Origin: Kaistella antarctica
GTDB lineage: Bacteria > Bacteroidota > Bacteroidia > Flavobacteriales > Weeksellaceae
Direction of reading: 5' to 3'
Assembly: GCF_900109615.1 (NCBI RefSeq)
Contig: NZ_FOIX01000001.1
Location: forward strand, 186,001-250,000
DNA length: 64,000 nucleotides
The translations under genes were made by a program, and so were the position numbers. Shown here one piece after another: positions 33,481-42,718 of the stretch (positions within the stretch are counted from its first letter, which is position 1; each line of letters opens with the position of its first letter). The notes under the pieces are model-generated. The model did no database searches. It saw only the letters and a list, made by a program, of their open reading frames with translations, and was not told the origin of the DNA.

Positions 33481-33640
33481 AATGATTTCTCAGGTCAGGA
33501 GCAACCAGATTTTCGCTTCTTACAAAACCCGTCCCGCTGTCCGTTACAATTCCTCGCTCGGCGCTCACCGCCCGAGGCGGCTCGCACCTCACTCCGGGAT
33601 TTTCACTTCCATCGCGGCTAGGTTGAAGCGCAGTTACTAT
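33481..33640. repeat. Dispersed GC-rich repeat, right copy
   Basis: Direct repeat of 12443-12600, about 80 bases after the recombinase gene. Together they bracket 21 kb. A 98-codon ORF through it is not believed. Confidence 0.8.
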
Positions 33641-33801
33641 CTTAAAAAAATACGAAGCTCACCCTAACAATGTTATATATCATCTCCTTCCGCGCACCCA
33701 TTTTAGCAATTCAATCTAAATCTTTTGTAACTTTATCTGGCTAAAAATCAAGTCCTAAACATTTTTTTATCATTACCATTAAATAATTAAAATCATATAT
33801 T
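33641..33801. other. Leader region of the EF-G-like gene
   Basis: AT-rich, no ORF. A near-match TAACTTTA lies at about 33729-33736, but no exact promoter box is seen. Confidence 0.35.
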
Positions 33802-35925
33802 ATGAGTGCTAATACCAAAAATTTACGAAACGTGGTTTTGCTCGGACATTCCGATAGTGGCAAAACCACGTTAATAGAAACCATGTTGTACGAAGGCGGG
33901 GCGATTAAGCGCCGTGGCAGTGTAGAAGGTCAAAACACGGTGAGCGATAATACCGATTTGGAACATGAAAAAGGGAAAACACTATTCTCGCATCAAATGT
34001 TCGTGAACTGGCGAAATAATAAAATCAATATGATTGATACGCCAGGCTTCGATGATTTTATTGGCGAAGTAGTTTCTTCCTTAAAAGTGGCCGACACCGC
34101 CATCATCGTACTGAACGCAGCCAACGGCGTAGAAGTTGGCACCGAACTCGTTTGGGAATACGTCGAAAAATATCAGACACCTGCGATTTTCGTCATCAAC
34201 CAAATGGATCATCCCAAAGCCGATTACGATAAAACTTTAGAACAGGCCAAAGAAAGATTTGGCACCAAACTTCTGCCGATACAATATCCTTACAATTCCG
34301 GACCGAATTTCAATTCCATTATTGATGCCTTAAGAATGGTCATGTATGAATTCCCTGCAAATGGTGGAAAACCTGAGAAAAAACCTATTCCCGATAGCGA
34401 AATCGACCGAGTAAACGCCATGCATAATGCCTTGGTTGAAATTGCCGCTGAGAACGAAGAAGGTTTAATGGAAAAATATTTCGAAGAAGATTATCTTTCA
34501 GAAGAAGAACTTGCACAAGGATTAACCCTCGCTTTAGCCAAACAACAATTCTTCCCCGTATTTATTACGAGCGGTTTAAAAGATATGGGAAGCGGCCGCC
34601 TCATGGGCTTCCTCGATGATATTGCTCCCTCACCCGCTGAAAGACCAGCCCGAAAATTAGAAAATGGTGACGAAGTTTCTTACAACTCCGATGATAAAAC
34701 AACCATCTTTATTTACAAGACTATTTCTGAACCTCAAGTTGGAATGATCTCTTATTTCAAAGTTCTGAGTGGAACTTTAAAACCCGGCGACGAATTAGTC
34801 AACGCTGAAAATGGCGAGACCGAACGGATTTCTCAATTATTTGTCGCGGTCGGCAAAGACCGAATTCCAGTTACCGAATTGGTGGCGGGCGATTTAGGCG
34901 TCACCGTGAAATTAAAATTTGCGCGTTCAAACCACACTTTAAACACCAGAGGTCTCGACCGAAAAGTTCGCCCGATGGAATTCCCAGAAAGCCGTATTAG
35001 AAAAGCCATCTACACCGATGCCGCCGCCGATATGGAAAAACTGGTGACTGCTTTGCATAAAATTCAGGAGGAAGATCCAACTTTAAAAGTTGAACAGTCT
35101 GCCGAATTAAACCAAACCATTCTTCATGGTCAAGGTCAACTGCATCTCGACTTGGTGAAAGAAAGACTAGCCGATGACTTTGGCGTTAAAATGAATTTCG
35201 CAGATCCAAAAATTTCTTATCGCGAAACTATTACCGGCACCGCCGATGCCGACTACCGCCACAAAAAACAATCCGGTGGTAATGGTCAGTTTGGAGAAAT
35301 CCACCTCCGCGTCGAAAATTTCTACGAGGGTATGGACGAACCGACTGGTTTCAACATCCGACAAAAAGAAATTGAAGAATTACCGTGGGGCGGAAAACTA
35401 GCGTTCTATTGGTGCATCGTTGGTGGAGCCATTGATAACCGATATATTGGCGCCATCAAAAAAGGAATTATGCAACAAATGAATGACGGTCCATTGACGG
35501 GTTCTCGTTGCCAAAACATCCGAGTAATCATCTACGATGGAAAAATGCACAGCGTAGATTCCAATGATATCTCGTTCCAGCTTGCAGCGGCGGGGGCTTT
35601 TAAAGAAGCCTTCCATCAAGCGACACCTCAGCTTTTAGAACCGATGTTTGCCGTAGAAATTCTTTGTCCAGATGAAGATACTGGCGATGTGATGGGAGAT
35701 TTACAAACCCGACGCGCTCTTATTTCAGGCATGGATTCGGAAAGTCATTATCAGAAAATATTGGCAGATGTTCCTTTGGCAGAATTACATGATTACGGTT
35801 CTACCCTACGCTCTATCACGGGTGGCCGCGCGAAATTCAATATGAAGTTTGCAGATTATCAATTGGTTCCCGCAAATGTGCAACAAGCTTTAATTAAAAA
35901 ACATGCGCAGCTGGAAGAAGCTTAA
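33802..35925 (+). CDS. Elongation factor G-like protein (EF-G2 type)
   Basis: The 707-residue protein has all five EF-G domains but is clearly a divergent paralogue. The P-loop reads GHSDSGKTT (residues 15-23), the G3 motif reads DTPGF (residues 79-83) where EF-G has DTPGH, and G4 reads NQMD instead of NKMD. The His of DTPGH activates the water in GTP hydrolysis, so loss of it should reduce GTPase activity. Bacteroides EF-G2 is known to support translation under starvation with little GTP hydrolysis, which fits. The canonical fusA is expected elsewhere. A terminator follows. Confidence 0.85.
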   Translation: MSANTKNLRNVVLLGHSDSGKTTLIETMLYEGGAIKRRGSVEGQNTVSDNTDLEHEKGKTLFSHQMFVNWRNNKINMIDTPGFDDFIGEVVSSLKVADTAIIVLNAANGVEVGTELVWEYVEKYQTPAIFVINQMDHPKADYDKTLEQAKERFGTKLLPIQYPYNSGPNFNSIIDALRMVMYEFPANGGKPEKKPIPDSEIDRVNAMHNALVEIAAENEEGLMEKYFEEDYLSEEELAQGLTLALAKQQFFPVFITSGLKDMGSGRLMGFLDDIAPSPAERPARKLENGDEVSYNSDDKTTIFIYKTISEPQVGMISYFKVLSGTLKPGDELVNAENGETERISQLFVAVGKDRIPVTELVAGDLGVTVKLKFARSNHTLNTRGLDRKVRPMEFPESRIRKAIYTDAAADMEKLVTALHKIQEEDPTLKVEQSAELNQTILHGQGQLHLDLVKERLADDFGVKMNFADPKISYRETITGTADADYRHKKQSGGNGQFGEIHLRVENFYEGMDEPTGFNIRQKEIEELPWGGKLAFYWCIVGGAIDNRYIGAIKKGIMQQMNDGPLTGSRCQNIRVIIYDGKMHSVDSNDISFQLAAAGAFKEAFHQATPQLLEPMFAVEILCPDEDTGDVMGDLQTRRALISGMDSESHYQKILADVPLAELHDYGSTLRSITGGRAKFNMKFADYQLVPANVQQALIKKHAQLEEA

Positions 35926-35983
35926 TTAAATGAGAGCCAAGGTCTGAAAGTGACCGGTGAATTTTTTAAAACTTTTCTACAGA

Positions 35984-36013
35984 AAAACCTCGATTATGAT
36001 CGAGGTTTTTTTA
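35984..36013. terminator. Bidirectional terminator
   Basis: AAAACCTCGA pairs with TCGAGGTTTT around a 6-base loop and is flanked by A and T runs, between convergent genes. Confidence 0.85.
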
Positions 36014-36032
36014 TATCAGATTGGTGAAATAA

Positions 36033-36542
36033 TTATTTTGAAAGATCAAATGAAACTCCCACATTCATTTGGAACTGATTATTCAAGTTTTTGTAAGCCT
36101 TATCATCGTCACTATACTTAGCAAACGGAAGTTGCGCTTCTGCAAAAAGTCCAAATCCTTTGGCAAAGAAAACCCTCGCTCCCAAATGACCACCAAAATT
36201 TTTAAGACCTAAATTAAGACCTGGATAAATATCGATATTTTCTGGTAGTCCCAAAACACTTCCTAAGTTGGCGTTGAATCTTGCTTTAAGATCAAAACGG
36301 TCACCAAATGAGGGTTTTTGGAAACCATCAATTTCATCTGCACCTAATAAATAGCCTGCCTGAGCACCCAGTGAAAAACTTTCTCCCAGACCAAAATCTA
36401 AAGAAGTCATAATTCCTGTTGCCCCCTTTTGCAAGTTCACCCCAATTTGGTAACGCACGTCACCAGCTCCTTTGAAAGCGTCAGATTGAGCATTTGCAAA
36501 TCCGAAAACTGCCATCGTTGCAGCTAAAAATATTTTTCTCAT
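36033..36542 (-). CDS. Outer-membrane beta-barrel-like protein
   Basis: I start at ATG 36542 (MRKIFLAATMAVFGFANAQ), giving 169 residues with a signal peptide; the long frame back to 36713 runs over the promoter and into the next gene. The mature part alternates polar and hydrophobic residues in strands (VRYQIGVNLQKGATGIMTSLDFG, FSLGAQAGYLLG, LFAEAQLPFAKY) and ends in SFDLSK, typical of a small outer-membrane barrel of the OmpX/OprF type. A promoter box TACCTTTG lies upstream. Confidence 0.8.
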   Translation of the reverse strand: MRKIFLAATMAVFGFANAQSDAFKGAGDVRYQIGVNLQKGATGIMTSLDFGLGESFSLGAQAGYLLGADEIDGFQKPSFGDRFDLKARFNANLGSVLGLPENIDIYPGLNLGLKNFGGHLGARVFFAKGFGLFAEAQLPFAKYSDDDKAYKNLNNQFQMNVGVSFDLSK

Positions 36543-36568
36543 AGTCTTTATATTAATTTTTACGGGTG

Positions 36569-36576
36569 CAAAGGTA
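36569..36576 (-). promoter_or_regulatory. TAnnTTTG box for the barrel protein
   Basis: Minus-strand TACCTTTG, 26 bases before ATG 36542. It confirms the short start. Confidence 0.6.
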
Positions 36577-36594
36577 AACATTCTGACTCGTGAT

Positions 36595-37836
36595 TTATTT
36601 CTTTGAAATTTTATACAACTTTCCACTGTCTGTGATTCCGTACAGATTCCCATCTTGTCCGCTGAGCACATCACGGAAACGTTCGTTTTTATCTTCGAGC
36701 AACCATTCTTCACCTACGACCTTATTGTCTTTAATAACCAAACGAATAATTTTCTCACCGCTCAAACAGCCTAACATCAAATCATTTTTCCATTCATCGA
36801 TATTTCCCGTGTAGAAAGTAATGCCACTCATCGAAATAGAAGGATCCCAATAATAAACGGGCTGTTCAGTTCCAACTTTTTGCGTGGTTCCTTCATTGAT
36901 TTTTTTCCCGCTGTATTCGATTCCGTAAGTCACGTCGCCCCAACCGTAATTTTTTCCAGGCTGAATCAAATTGACTTCATCGCCACCTTTTGGACCCATT
37001 TCAGCTTCCCATAATTGTCCCTTCCCATCCATTGCCAACCCTTGGGGATTGCGATGACCGTAAGAATAAATCTCCGGTTTATATTTTGAATTTCCGAGGA
37101 AGGGATTTCCTACAGCTGGTTTACCATCTTTGGTAATCTTTAAAACTTTTCCCAAATACGCCATCGTATTTTGCGCTAAAGGTCTGGTCTCCATATCAGA
37201 ACGTTCACCCGTGCTGACAAAAAGGTTTCCGTCTTTATCGAAAACCAAACGACTTCCATAATGCAATTTTCCATCATAAGTTGGCGTGGCTCTAAAAATA
37301 ACCTGTGGATTTTCTATTATCTTTTCATCAGCAGAAAGTTTTCCTTTACCGACCGAAGTGTGATTTCCGCCTGAAACAGGTTCAGAGAAAGTCCAGTAGA
37401 GCATTCTGTTATTTTGAAAATCAGGATCAAGCGCCACGTCTAGCAATCCGCCTTGTGCTTTGGCATCTACCGTCGGAAAGCCTTCAATTTTAGAAATCGT
37501 TTTTCCATCTTTAGAAACAATTTGCATAAAACCCGATTTCTCAGTAATTAAAAATCGCCCATCAGGTAAATTGGTAATTCCCCACGGTTTTCCTAAATCA
37601 GAATTAATGACTTCTACAGTGTAAGGTGTTTTAGTTTTAACTCCTGCAACTCTGGTCTGTCCTTCAAAAGCTGATTTAAAAGTCGGCGAATTTTTCTTCG
37701 CCGTTTCTGGATTTGAAGTTGCTTCGTTTGCGGACGCAGATTTTTCTGAAGACGAAGAGGTTTGCGAGTTTCCTGTGCAAGATGCTATAAACAGCAAAGC
37801 AAAAAGAGAGGAAATTTTAAAAATTTTAGTTTTCAT
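36595..37836 (-). CDS. PQQ-dependent aldose/sugar dehydrogenase-like lipoprotein
   Basis: The 413-residue protein has a lipobox (FIASC) and a Ser/Glu-rich linker to residue 65. From there on it is the GSDH six-bladed propeller: LGKPWGITNLPDGRFLITEKSG, GGLLDVALDPDF, HYGSRLVFDKDGNLFVSTGER and YSYGHRNPQGLAMD. Soluble members oxidise aldose sugars using PQQ and Ca2+; Bacteroidota rarely make PQQ, so it may use imported cofactor. It is anchored in the periplasm or outer membrane. Confidence 0.9.
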   Translation of the reverse strand: MKTKIFKISSLFALLFIASCTGNSQTSSSSEKSASANEATSNPETAKKNSPTFKSAFEGQTRVAGVKTKTPYTVEVINSDLGKPWGITNLPDGRFLITEKSGFMQIVSKDGKTISKIEGFPTVDAKAQGGLLDVALDPDFQNNRMLYWTFSEPVSGGNHTSVGKGKLSADEKIIENPQVIFRATPTYDGKLHYGSRLVFDKDGNLFVSTGERSDMETRPLAQNTMAYLGKVLKITKDGKPAVGNPFLGNSKYKPEIYSYGHRNPQGLAMDGKGQLWEAEMGPKGGDEVNLIQPGKNYGWGDVTYGIEYSGKKINEGTTQKVGTEQPVYYWDPSISMSGITFYTGNIDEWKNDLMLGCLSGEKIIRLVIKDNKVVGEEWLLEDKNERFRDVLSGQDGNLYGITDSGKLYKISKK

Positions 37837-37899
37837 AATAAGAGAATTTAGTTAATCATGAGGATTTTAAAAATACAAAGATTATTCCGTCAAAAATTT

Positions 37900-37907
37900 T
37901 ATATTTG
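37900..37907 (+). promoter_or_regulatory. TAnnTTTG box for the GLPGLI gene
   Basis: TATATTTG, 16 bases before ATG 37924. Confidence 0.55.
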
Positions 37908-37923
37908 ATTAAATTTAGAAAGA

Positions 37924-38742
37924 ATGATTAAACAATTCGTTATAATACTTACACTATTTGCTTTTAGTTTCATTTCCTCTCAAAATAAAAGTTTTGTGTA
38001 CGAATTGAAATTTAAGACAAATCCTACCAAAGACAGTCTTGCCACTGGAAAATTTGTGCTGGATATTAGTGAAGGCAAATCCATGTTTAGACCATTAAAG
38101 GAGAAAGAATCAGATTCTACATTTCACGCGACGAAAAGAATAAGTTTCATGTCCACTTCGTTTAAAGATTCTAAAAGTGTTTTCAAAGATTTGAAGACAA
38201 AAGAAACCAAGAAATTTATTAGCAATTTTCAAAAACTATTCAGCATCAAAATTGATGAACATTTGATTTGGCAAATTCAGAATGAAACCAAAATAATCTT
38301 GGGAATGAAAGCTCAAAAAGCCACCACAACTTACGGCGGTCGAAATTGGGACGCTTGGTTTACTAATGAAATTCCTTTGCAAGAAGGACCGTATATTTTC
38401 CACGGTTTACCGGGTTTGATAACTGAAATTCACGATATCCAAAACAATTATACTTTTTCATTAATTCAAATTAAAAACTCCGACGGAAAATTATATGAGA
38501 AGGAAAAAGCCTTAGCAATTTCCTGGAAACAATATGCAAAATTAGCCTTGGATTATTATTCTGATCCGACCAGAGAGATCAATGGGAAAAACGCGGGAAG
38601 CACTATCATGATTACGAAATGGCAGGACGAAAAAGGAAATGAGTTTACGCCGAATTTTAAAGAAATGAATGAAAAAGAGCAAAAGCAAATACGGGAAAAC
38701 AATAATCCGATTGAGTTGAAGCAGAAGATCAATTACTTGTAA
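37924..38742 (+). CDS. GLPGLI family secreted protein (chromosomal)
   Basis: The 272-residue protein has a signal peptide (about 19 residues, ending FISSQ) and the motif GPYIFHGLPGLITEIHD after TYGGRNWDAWFTNE. It is a resident relative of the cassette protein 16793-17578. Here a promoter precedes the gene, while the cassette copy has none visible. Function of the family is unknown. Confidence 0.88.
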   Translation: MIKQFVIILTLFAFSFISSQNKSFVYELKFKTNPTKDSLATGKFVLDISEGKSMFRPLKEKESDSTFHATKRISFMSTSFKDSKSVFKDLKTKETKKFISNFQKLFSIKIDEHLIWQIQNETKIILGMKAQKATTTYGGRNWDAWFTNEIPLQEGPYIFHGLPGLITEIHDIQNNYTFSLIQIKNSDGKLYEKEKALAISWKQYAKLALDYYSDPTREINGKNAGSTIMITKWQDEKGNEFTPNFKEMNEKEQKQIRENNNPIELKQKINYL

Positions 38743-38817
38743 ATAACTTATTGATTTTCCCTATTTCAGCTCATCTAATTTTAAATAAGCAAACCAAATT
38801 CACTCTTTTCTTTTCCG

Positions 38818-38825
38818 TATTTTTG
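38818..38825 (+). promoter_or_regulatory. TAnnTTTG box 4 bases before uvrB ATG
   Basis: TATTTTTG. The UvrB start is certain from the family, so the transcript is probably leaderless. Confidence 0.65.
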
Positions 38826-38829
38826 CACC

Positions 38830-40821
38830 ATGAAATTCGAACTTCAATCAGAATATAAACCAACCGGCGATCAGCCAAATGCTATAAAAAAGTTAACCCA
38901 AGGACTTGAGATCGGCGAGAAATACCAAACGCTCCTTGGAGTCACTGGTTCGGGGAAAACTTTTACGGTGGCGAATGTGGTGAATAACAGCCAGAAGCCG
39001 ACTTTGGTTTTAGCCCACAACAAAACTTTGGCAGCCCAACTATTCATGGAATTCAAAGAGTATTTTCCAGATAATGCCGTGGAATATTTTGTCTCTTATT
39101 ACGATTATTACCAGCCCGAGGCATTCATCGCTTCAACCAATACTTATATTGAAAAAGATTTATCCATCAACTCCGAAGTTGAGAAATTAAGGCTCTCGGC
39201 CATCGCGAGTTTGCTTTCCGGTCGTAGAGATATTTTAATTGTCGCATCTGTCTCGTGTATTTATGGTGTGGGAAATCCTCAAGAATTTCAAAAGTCACTT
39301 ATTTCCATTGAGAAAAATCAAAAAATAACCAGAACCAGTTTGCTTCATTCTTTGGTTAATGCCTTATATTCTAGAACTTTGAACGAATTTACGCGCGGAA
39401 CATTCAGAGTGAAAGGAGATGTTGTTGACGTGTTCCCAGCTTATGCGGACAATGCAATTCGATTTCAGTTTTTCGGTGACGAGATAGAGACCATTCAAAG
39501 TTTTGATCCCGTATCTGGGAATGTTATGGATAATTTTCATGAGATTAAAATTTATCCAGCAAACCTTTTTGTAACGTCCAAAGAAACGCAGGTAAGCGCC
39601 ATTCGTGAAATTCAGGATGACATGGTGAAACAGGTTGATTTCTTTCAAGATATAGAAAAACCTTACGAAGCAAAGCGTTTGCAAGAACGGACCGAACTGG
39701 ATTTAGAAATGATGAAAGAACTCGGTTACTGCAGTGGAATTGAAAATTACTCCCGTTATTTCGACGGACGATTACCAGGCTCCCGACCTTTCTGTTTATT
39801 AGACTATTTTCCGGAAGATTATTTAATGGTGATCGATGAAAGCCACGCGATGATTCCACAAGTTCATGCCATGTACGGTGGCGACAGAAGTCGGAAAGAA
39901 GTTTTGGTCGAACATGGTTTCCGTCTTCCCGCAGCGATGGACAACCGTCCCTTAAAATTTCCGGAATTTGAAGCCATTCAAAATCAGGTTATTTACGTGT
40001 CTGCAACGCCTGCCGATTATGAACTTGAAAAATCGGGCGGTGAATATATCGAACAACTGATTCGTCCGACTGGGTTGCTCGATCCGATCATTGAGGTGCG
40101 GCCTTCCCTCAATCAAATTGATGATTTAATTGAAGAGATTCAAAAGAGAGCGGAAGTTGACGAGCGAGTTTTGGTGACGACTTTAACCAAAAAAATGGCA
40201 GAAGAGCTGACCAAATATTTCACCAAGTTCGGCATTAGAACGCGTTATATTCACTCCGATGTAGAGACTCTGGACCGTATTCAAATTATGCAAGATTTAC
40301 GAGTTGGGTTGTTTGATGTTTTAGTCGGCGTTAATTTACTGAGAGAAGGGTTGGATTTACCTGAAGTTTCTTTGGTCGCCATTTTAGATGCGGATAAAGA
40401 AGGAATGCTTCGTTCTCGAAGATCGATGACCCAAACGGTTGGAAGAGCAGCGAGAAACCTCAACGGAATGGCCATTCTTTATGCGGATAAGATGACGACT
40501 TCCATGCAGTCTACCATCGATGAAACGCTTTACAGAAGACAAAAACAAATGGAATACAATGAGAAGCACGGCCAAGTTCCGATGGCTTTGAATAAAAAAA
40601 TATCAGAAATATTAGTCGGCAGAAGCAAAGATTTCCCCGATGAAAAATATACTCAAAAGCAAATTTTGCAGGAAGTTGCCGAACAAAAAGCGAAGTACGG
40701 TAGTGAAGATATCCAGCAATTAATTGCTGAAAAACAGAAATCTATGGAGAACGCAGCAAAAAATCTTGATTTTATTAAAGCAGCTAAATTCAGAGATGAG
40801 ATCAACGCCCTGAAAGCGTAA
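38830..40821 (+). CDS. uvrB: Excinuclease ABC subunit B
   Basis: UvrB loads damaged DNA in nucleotide excision repair with UvrA and UvrC. The 663-residue length is normal. The N-terminus MKFELQSEYKPTGDQP is the typical start. Walker A is GVTGSGKT, the beta-hairpin is YYDYYQPEAFI, Walker B DESH, and helicase motif VI is QTVGRAARN. The last 35 residues form the UVR domain that binds UvrC (NLDFIKAAKFRDEI). A terminator follows. Confidence 0.98.
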   Translation: MKFELQSEYKPTGDQPNAIKKLTQGLEIGEKYQTLLGVTGSGKTFTVANVVNNSQKPTLVLAHNKTLAAQLFMEFKEYFPDNAVEYFVSYYDYYQPEAFIASTNTYIEKDLSINSEVEKLRLSAIASLLSGRRDILIVASVSCIYGVGNPQEFQKSLISIEKNQKITRTSLLHSLVNALYSRTLNEFTRGTFRVKGDVVDVFPAYADNAIRFQFFGDEIETIQSFDPVSGNVMDNFHEIKIYPANLFVTSKETQVSAIREIQDDMVKQVDFFQDIEKPYEAKRLQERTELDLEMMKELGYCSGIENYSRYFDGRLPGSRPFCLLDYFPEDYLMVIDESHAMIPQVHAMYGGDRSRKEVLVEHGFRLPAAMDNRPLKFPEFEAIQNQVIYVSATPADYELEKSGGEYIEQLIRPTGLLDPIIEVRPSLNQIDDLIEEIQKRAEVDERVLVTTLTKKMAEELTKYFTKFGIRTRYIHSDVETLDRIQIMQDLRVGLFDVLVGVNLLREGLDLPEVSLVAILDADKEGMLRSRRSMTQTVGRAARNLNGMAILYADKMTTSMQSTIDETLYRRQKQMEYNEKHGQVPMALNKKISEILVGRSKDFPDEKYTQKQILQEVAEQKAKYGSEDIQQLIAEKQKSMENAAKNLDFIKAAKFRDEINALKA

Positions 40822-40834
40822 AAATTTAAACTAA

Positions 40835-40868
40835 AAAGGAGTGACCGTTAAAAGTCACTCCTTTTTTA
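40835..40868 (+). terminator. Terminator after uvrB
   Basis: AAAGGAGTGAC pairs with GTCACTCCTTT across an 8-base loop and ends in a T run. Confidence 0.88.
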
Positions 40869-40886
40869 TATTCATAGAGGGCTTGT

Positions 40887-41204
40887 TTAAATCGGCACAA
40901 AAATAACTGCAGCAATCGCAGCTAGAGCAATCGCTACGGAAGAGAAAACATCTACTTTTTTCGCTTCACGCACATCGCTTTTGTTAATAACAATCGTTTC
41001 TCCCGATTTTAATTTTCCGTAAATTTTTTCGTCATCTAATTTTACCACTTCTACTTTTAGAATTTTTGCGTCCGTAGTTTGGATGGTATATTTCTTATAC
41101 AATTCTAACGAATTATTTTGCATCGGCTTGTTCATGCTTACTACTCGTGTTTGGCAAGAAGTTAAGAGCATCAAAAATAAGAATATAGCGAAGATATTTT
41201 TCAT
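40887..41204 (-). CDS. Small hypothetical lipoprotein with C-terminal membrane helix
   Basis: The 105-residue protein has a lipobox (LLTSC). The middle is a beta-rich SH3-like or Sm-like strand set (VEVVKLDDEKIYGKLKSGETIVINKSDV), and residues 87-103 are hydrophobic (VAIALAAIAAVIFVPI). Family not recognised; similar small proteins are frequent in Chryseobacterium. Promoter box upstream at 41222. Confidence 0.72.
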   Translation of the reverse strand: MKNIFAIFLFLMLLTSCQTRVVSMNKPMQNNSLELYKKYTIQTTDAKILKVEVVKLDDEKIYGKLKSGETIVINKSDVREAKKVDVFSSVAIALAAIAAVIFVPI

Positions 41205-41221
41205 TCAATTTTTTATTTGGT

Positions 41222-41229
41222 CAAATTTA
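41222..41229 (-). promoter_or_regulatory. TAnnTTTG box
   Basis: Minus-strand TAAATTTG, 17 bases upstream of ATG 41204. Confidence 0.55.
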
Positions 41230-41266
41230 ATAAAATTAATGGTGATGAGCCTGATTTTATCTACTT

Positions 41267-42481
41267 TTAAAATCGGCTGGCATTTAAATCCTGCGCAATC
41301 AACCAGGCTTCACTCCAACACGCTTGAAAATTAAATCCACCGGTGACGGCATCAATATTTAAAACTTCGCCTGCAACATAAAAGTTGGAAAGTAATTTAG
41401 ATCTCATATTCTTAAAATCAATTTCCTTTAAATCTATTCCACCCGCACTTACGAATTCATCTTTGTAAGTGGACTTTCCGTTAACTTTCATTTTATTTTG
41501 ACAAAGATGTTGAAGGATTTTTAAAAGTTCCGGTCCGGAAATATTAGAAATATTTTTATCCAGATCTACTTTTGACAACCACAGAATTCGATGCCAGAAA
41601 CGAGTCGTAACCTCAAATATTTTCGAACTACCGATGGTTTTCTTTGGATGCTCTCGTCTAAAGGTTTGAAAAGTTTCTTCGGCTGACTCTAAATCAATTC
41701 CTAAAAAATTAACTACGATTTCAAATTGATATTTCAAAGCTGCCAATTCCCGCGCTTTCCAGGCAGAAAGTTTTAAAATTGCCGGGCCAGAAAGTCCCCA
41801 ATGGGTGATAAGCATCGGTCCAGATTCGTCCATTTTTAACTGTGGAATAGAAACTTTCGCGTAAGGGAAACTGGTTCCCATTAAATCTTTTAACGTATCA
41901 TTTTTAATATTAAAAGTAAAAAGGGACGGAACGGGTTCGATTATTTTATGTCCGAGTTCCTGAATCATTTTTAAAGATTTGGGAGAGCTTCCGGTGGTGT
42001 AAATTACATAATCAGCTAAATAATTATTCGTGCTTGTTGTTATTAAATATTGGTTCTCTTTTGAAGCGATTTCTAAAACAACCGATTTAGTGTGCGTTTG
42101 AAAATTCTTATTGGAAACTTCTTCTTGCAAAATATTAATGATTGTTTGCGAAGAGTTGCTTTCTGGGAAGATTCGATTGTCGTTCTCAATCTTCAACGGG
42201 ACTTTTCGTTTCTCAAACCAGTCCATCGTATCGCCAGGTTGAAATTTATGAAAGACGCTTAATAATTCCTTATTTCCTCTGGGATAAAATTGCACCAACT
42301 CTTTCGGATCAAAACTAGCATGCGCCACATTACATCTGCCGCCACCCGAAATCTTTACCTTTTGCAAGACATCTGAGTTTTGCTCTAGAATAGTTACCTC
42401 GAATTTACTTTCATCTAGGTTTGCTGCACAGAAGAATCCTGCTGCACCACCGCCGATGATAATGATTTTCTTTTTTGTCAT
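41267..42481 (-). CDS. HI0933/YhiN-family FAD-dependent oxidoreductase (BaiN-like)
   Basis: The 404-residue flavoprotein has the FAD dinucleotide motif IIIGGGAAGFFCA, then KISGGGRCNVAH, and near the end AGEVLNIDAVTGGFNFQACWSEAW, all typical of the HI0933 family. Members act on diverse or unknown substrates. Its promoter is a TATTTTTG box at 42550-42557 and faces that of the thioesterase gene. Confidence 0.88.
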   Translation of the reverse strand: MTKKKIIIIGGGAAGFFCAANLDESKFEVTILEQNSDVLQKVKISGGGRCNVAHASFDPKELVQFYPRGNKELLSVFHKFQPGDTMDWFEKRKVPLKIENDNRIFPESNSSQTIINILQEEVSNKNFQTHTKSVVLEIASKENQYLITTSTNNYLADYVIYTTGSSPKSLKMIQELGHKIIEPVPSLFTFNIKNDTLKDLMGTSFPYAKVSIPQLKMDESGPMLITHWGLSGPAILKLSAWKARELAALKYQFEIVVNFLGIDLESAEETFQTFRREHPKKTIGSSKIFEVTTRFWHRILWLSKVDLDKNISNISGPELLKILQHLCQNKMKVNGKSTYKDEFVSAGGIDLKEIDFKNMRSKLLSNFYVAGEVLNIDAVTGGFNFQACWSEAWLIAQDLNASRF

Positions 42482-42549
42482 AATTTATTGAAATAAGCCA
42501 ACTGTCCTGAAGCGCTACACCTAATTGATTGGCTTTTAGAAATGAGCTG

Positions 42550-42557
42550 CAAAAATA
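42550..42557 (-). promoter_or_regulatory. TAnnTTTG box for the flavoprotein
   Basis: Minus-strand TATTTTTG. It is 28 bases from the oppositely oriented box at 42585. Confidence 0.55.
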
Positions 42558-42584
42558 CAATTTTTCTAAACCATCATTAATGCT

Positions 42585-42592
42585 TATTTTTG
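42585..42592 (+). promoter_or_regulatory. TAnnTTTG box for the thioesterase-thiL unit
   Basis: TATTTTTG on the plus strand, 126 bases before ATG 42719. The long leader contains a GC-rich element. Confidence 0.5.
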
Positions 42593-42611
42593 CAAATTAT
42601 CAATAAGCTTA

Positions 42612-42706
42612 AATCGATGCGAACGCTGCGCCCCGACTTGAGTGGAGCTCTCCGCCGTTCGACGGGGGAAGCGGGAACGGAAGGCGGATGAAGGCGCCCA
42701 AACTAC
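42612..42706. repeat. GC-rich element in the leader of the thioesterase gene
   Basis: About 95 bases of strongly GC-rich sequence (CCCCGACTTGAGTGGAGCTC, GACGGGGGAAGCGGGAACGG, GGCGCCC) in an AT-rich region. I recall a similar block as a dispersed repeat in Chryseobacterium-type genomes. It lies in the transcribed leader if the 42585 promoter is used. Confidence 0.55.
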
Positions 42707-42718
42707 AAAAACAAAAAA

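Noticed and set aside
33371..33667. 98-residue ORF after the recombinase
   Set aside because: It runs through the dispersed GC-rich repeat, and its composition is not that of a protein.
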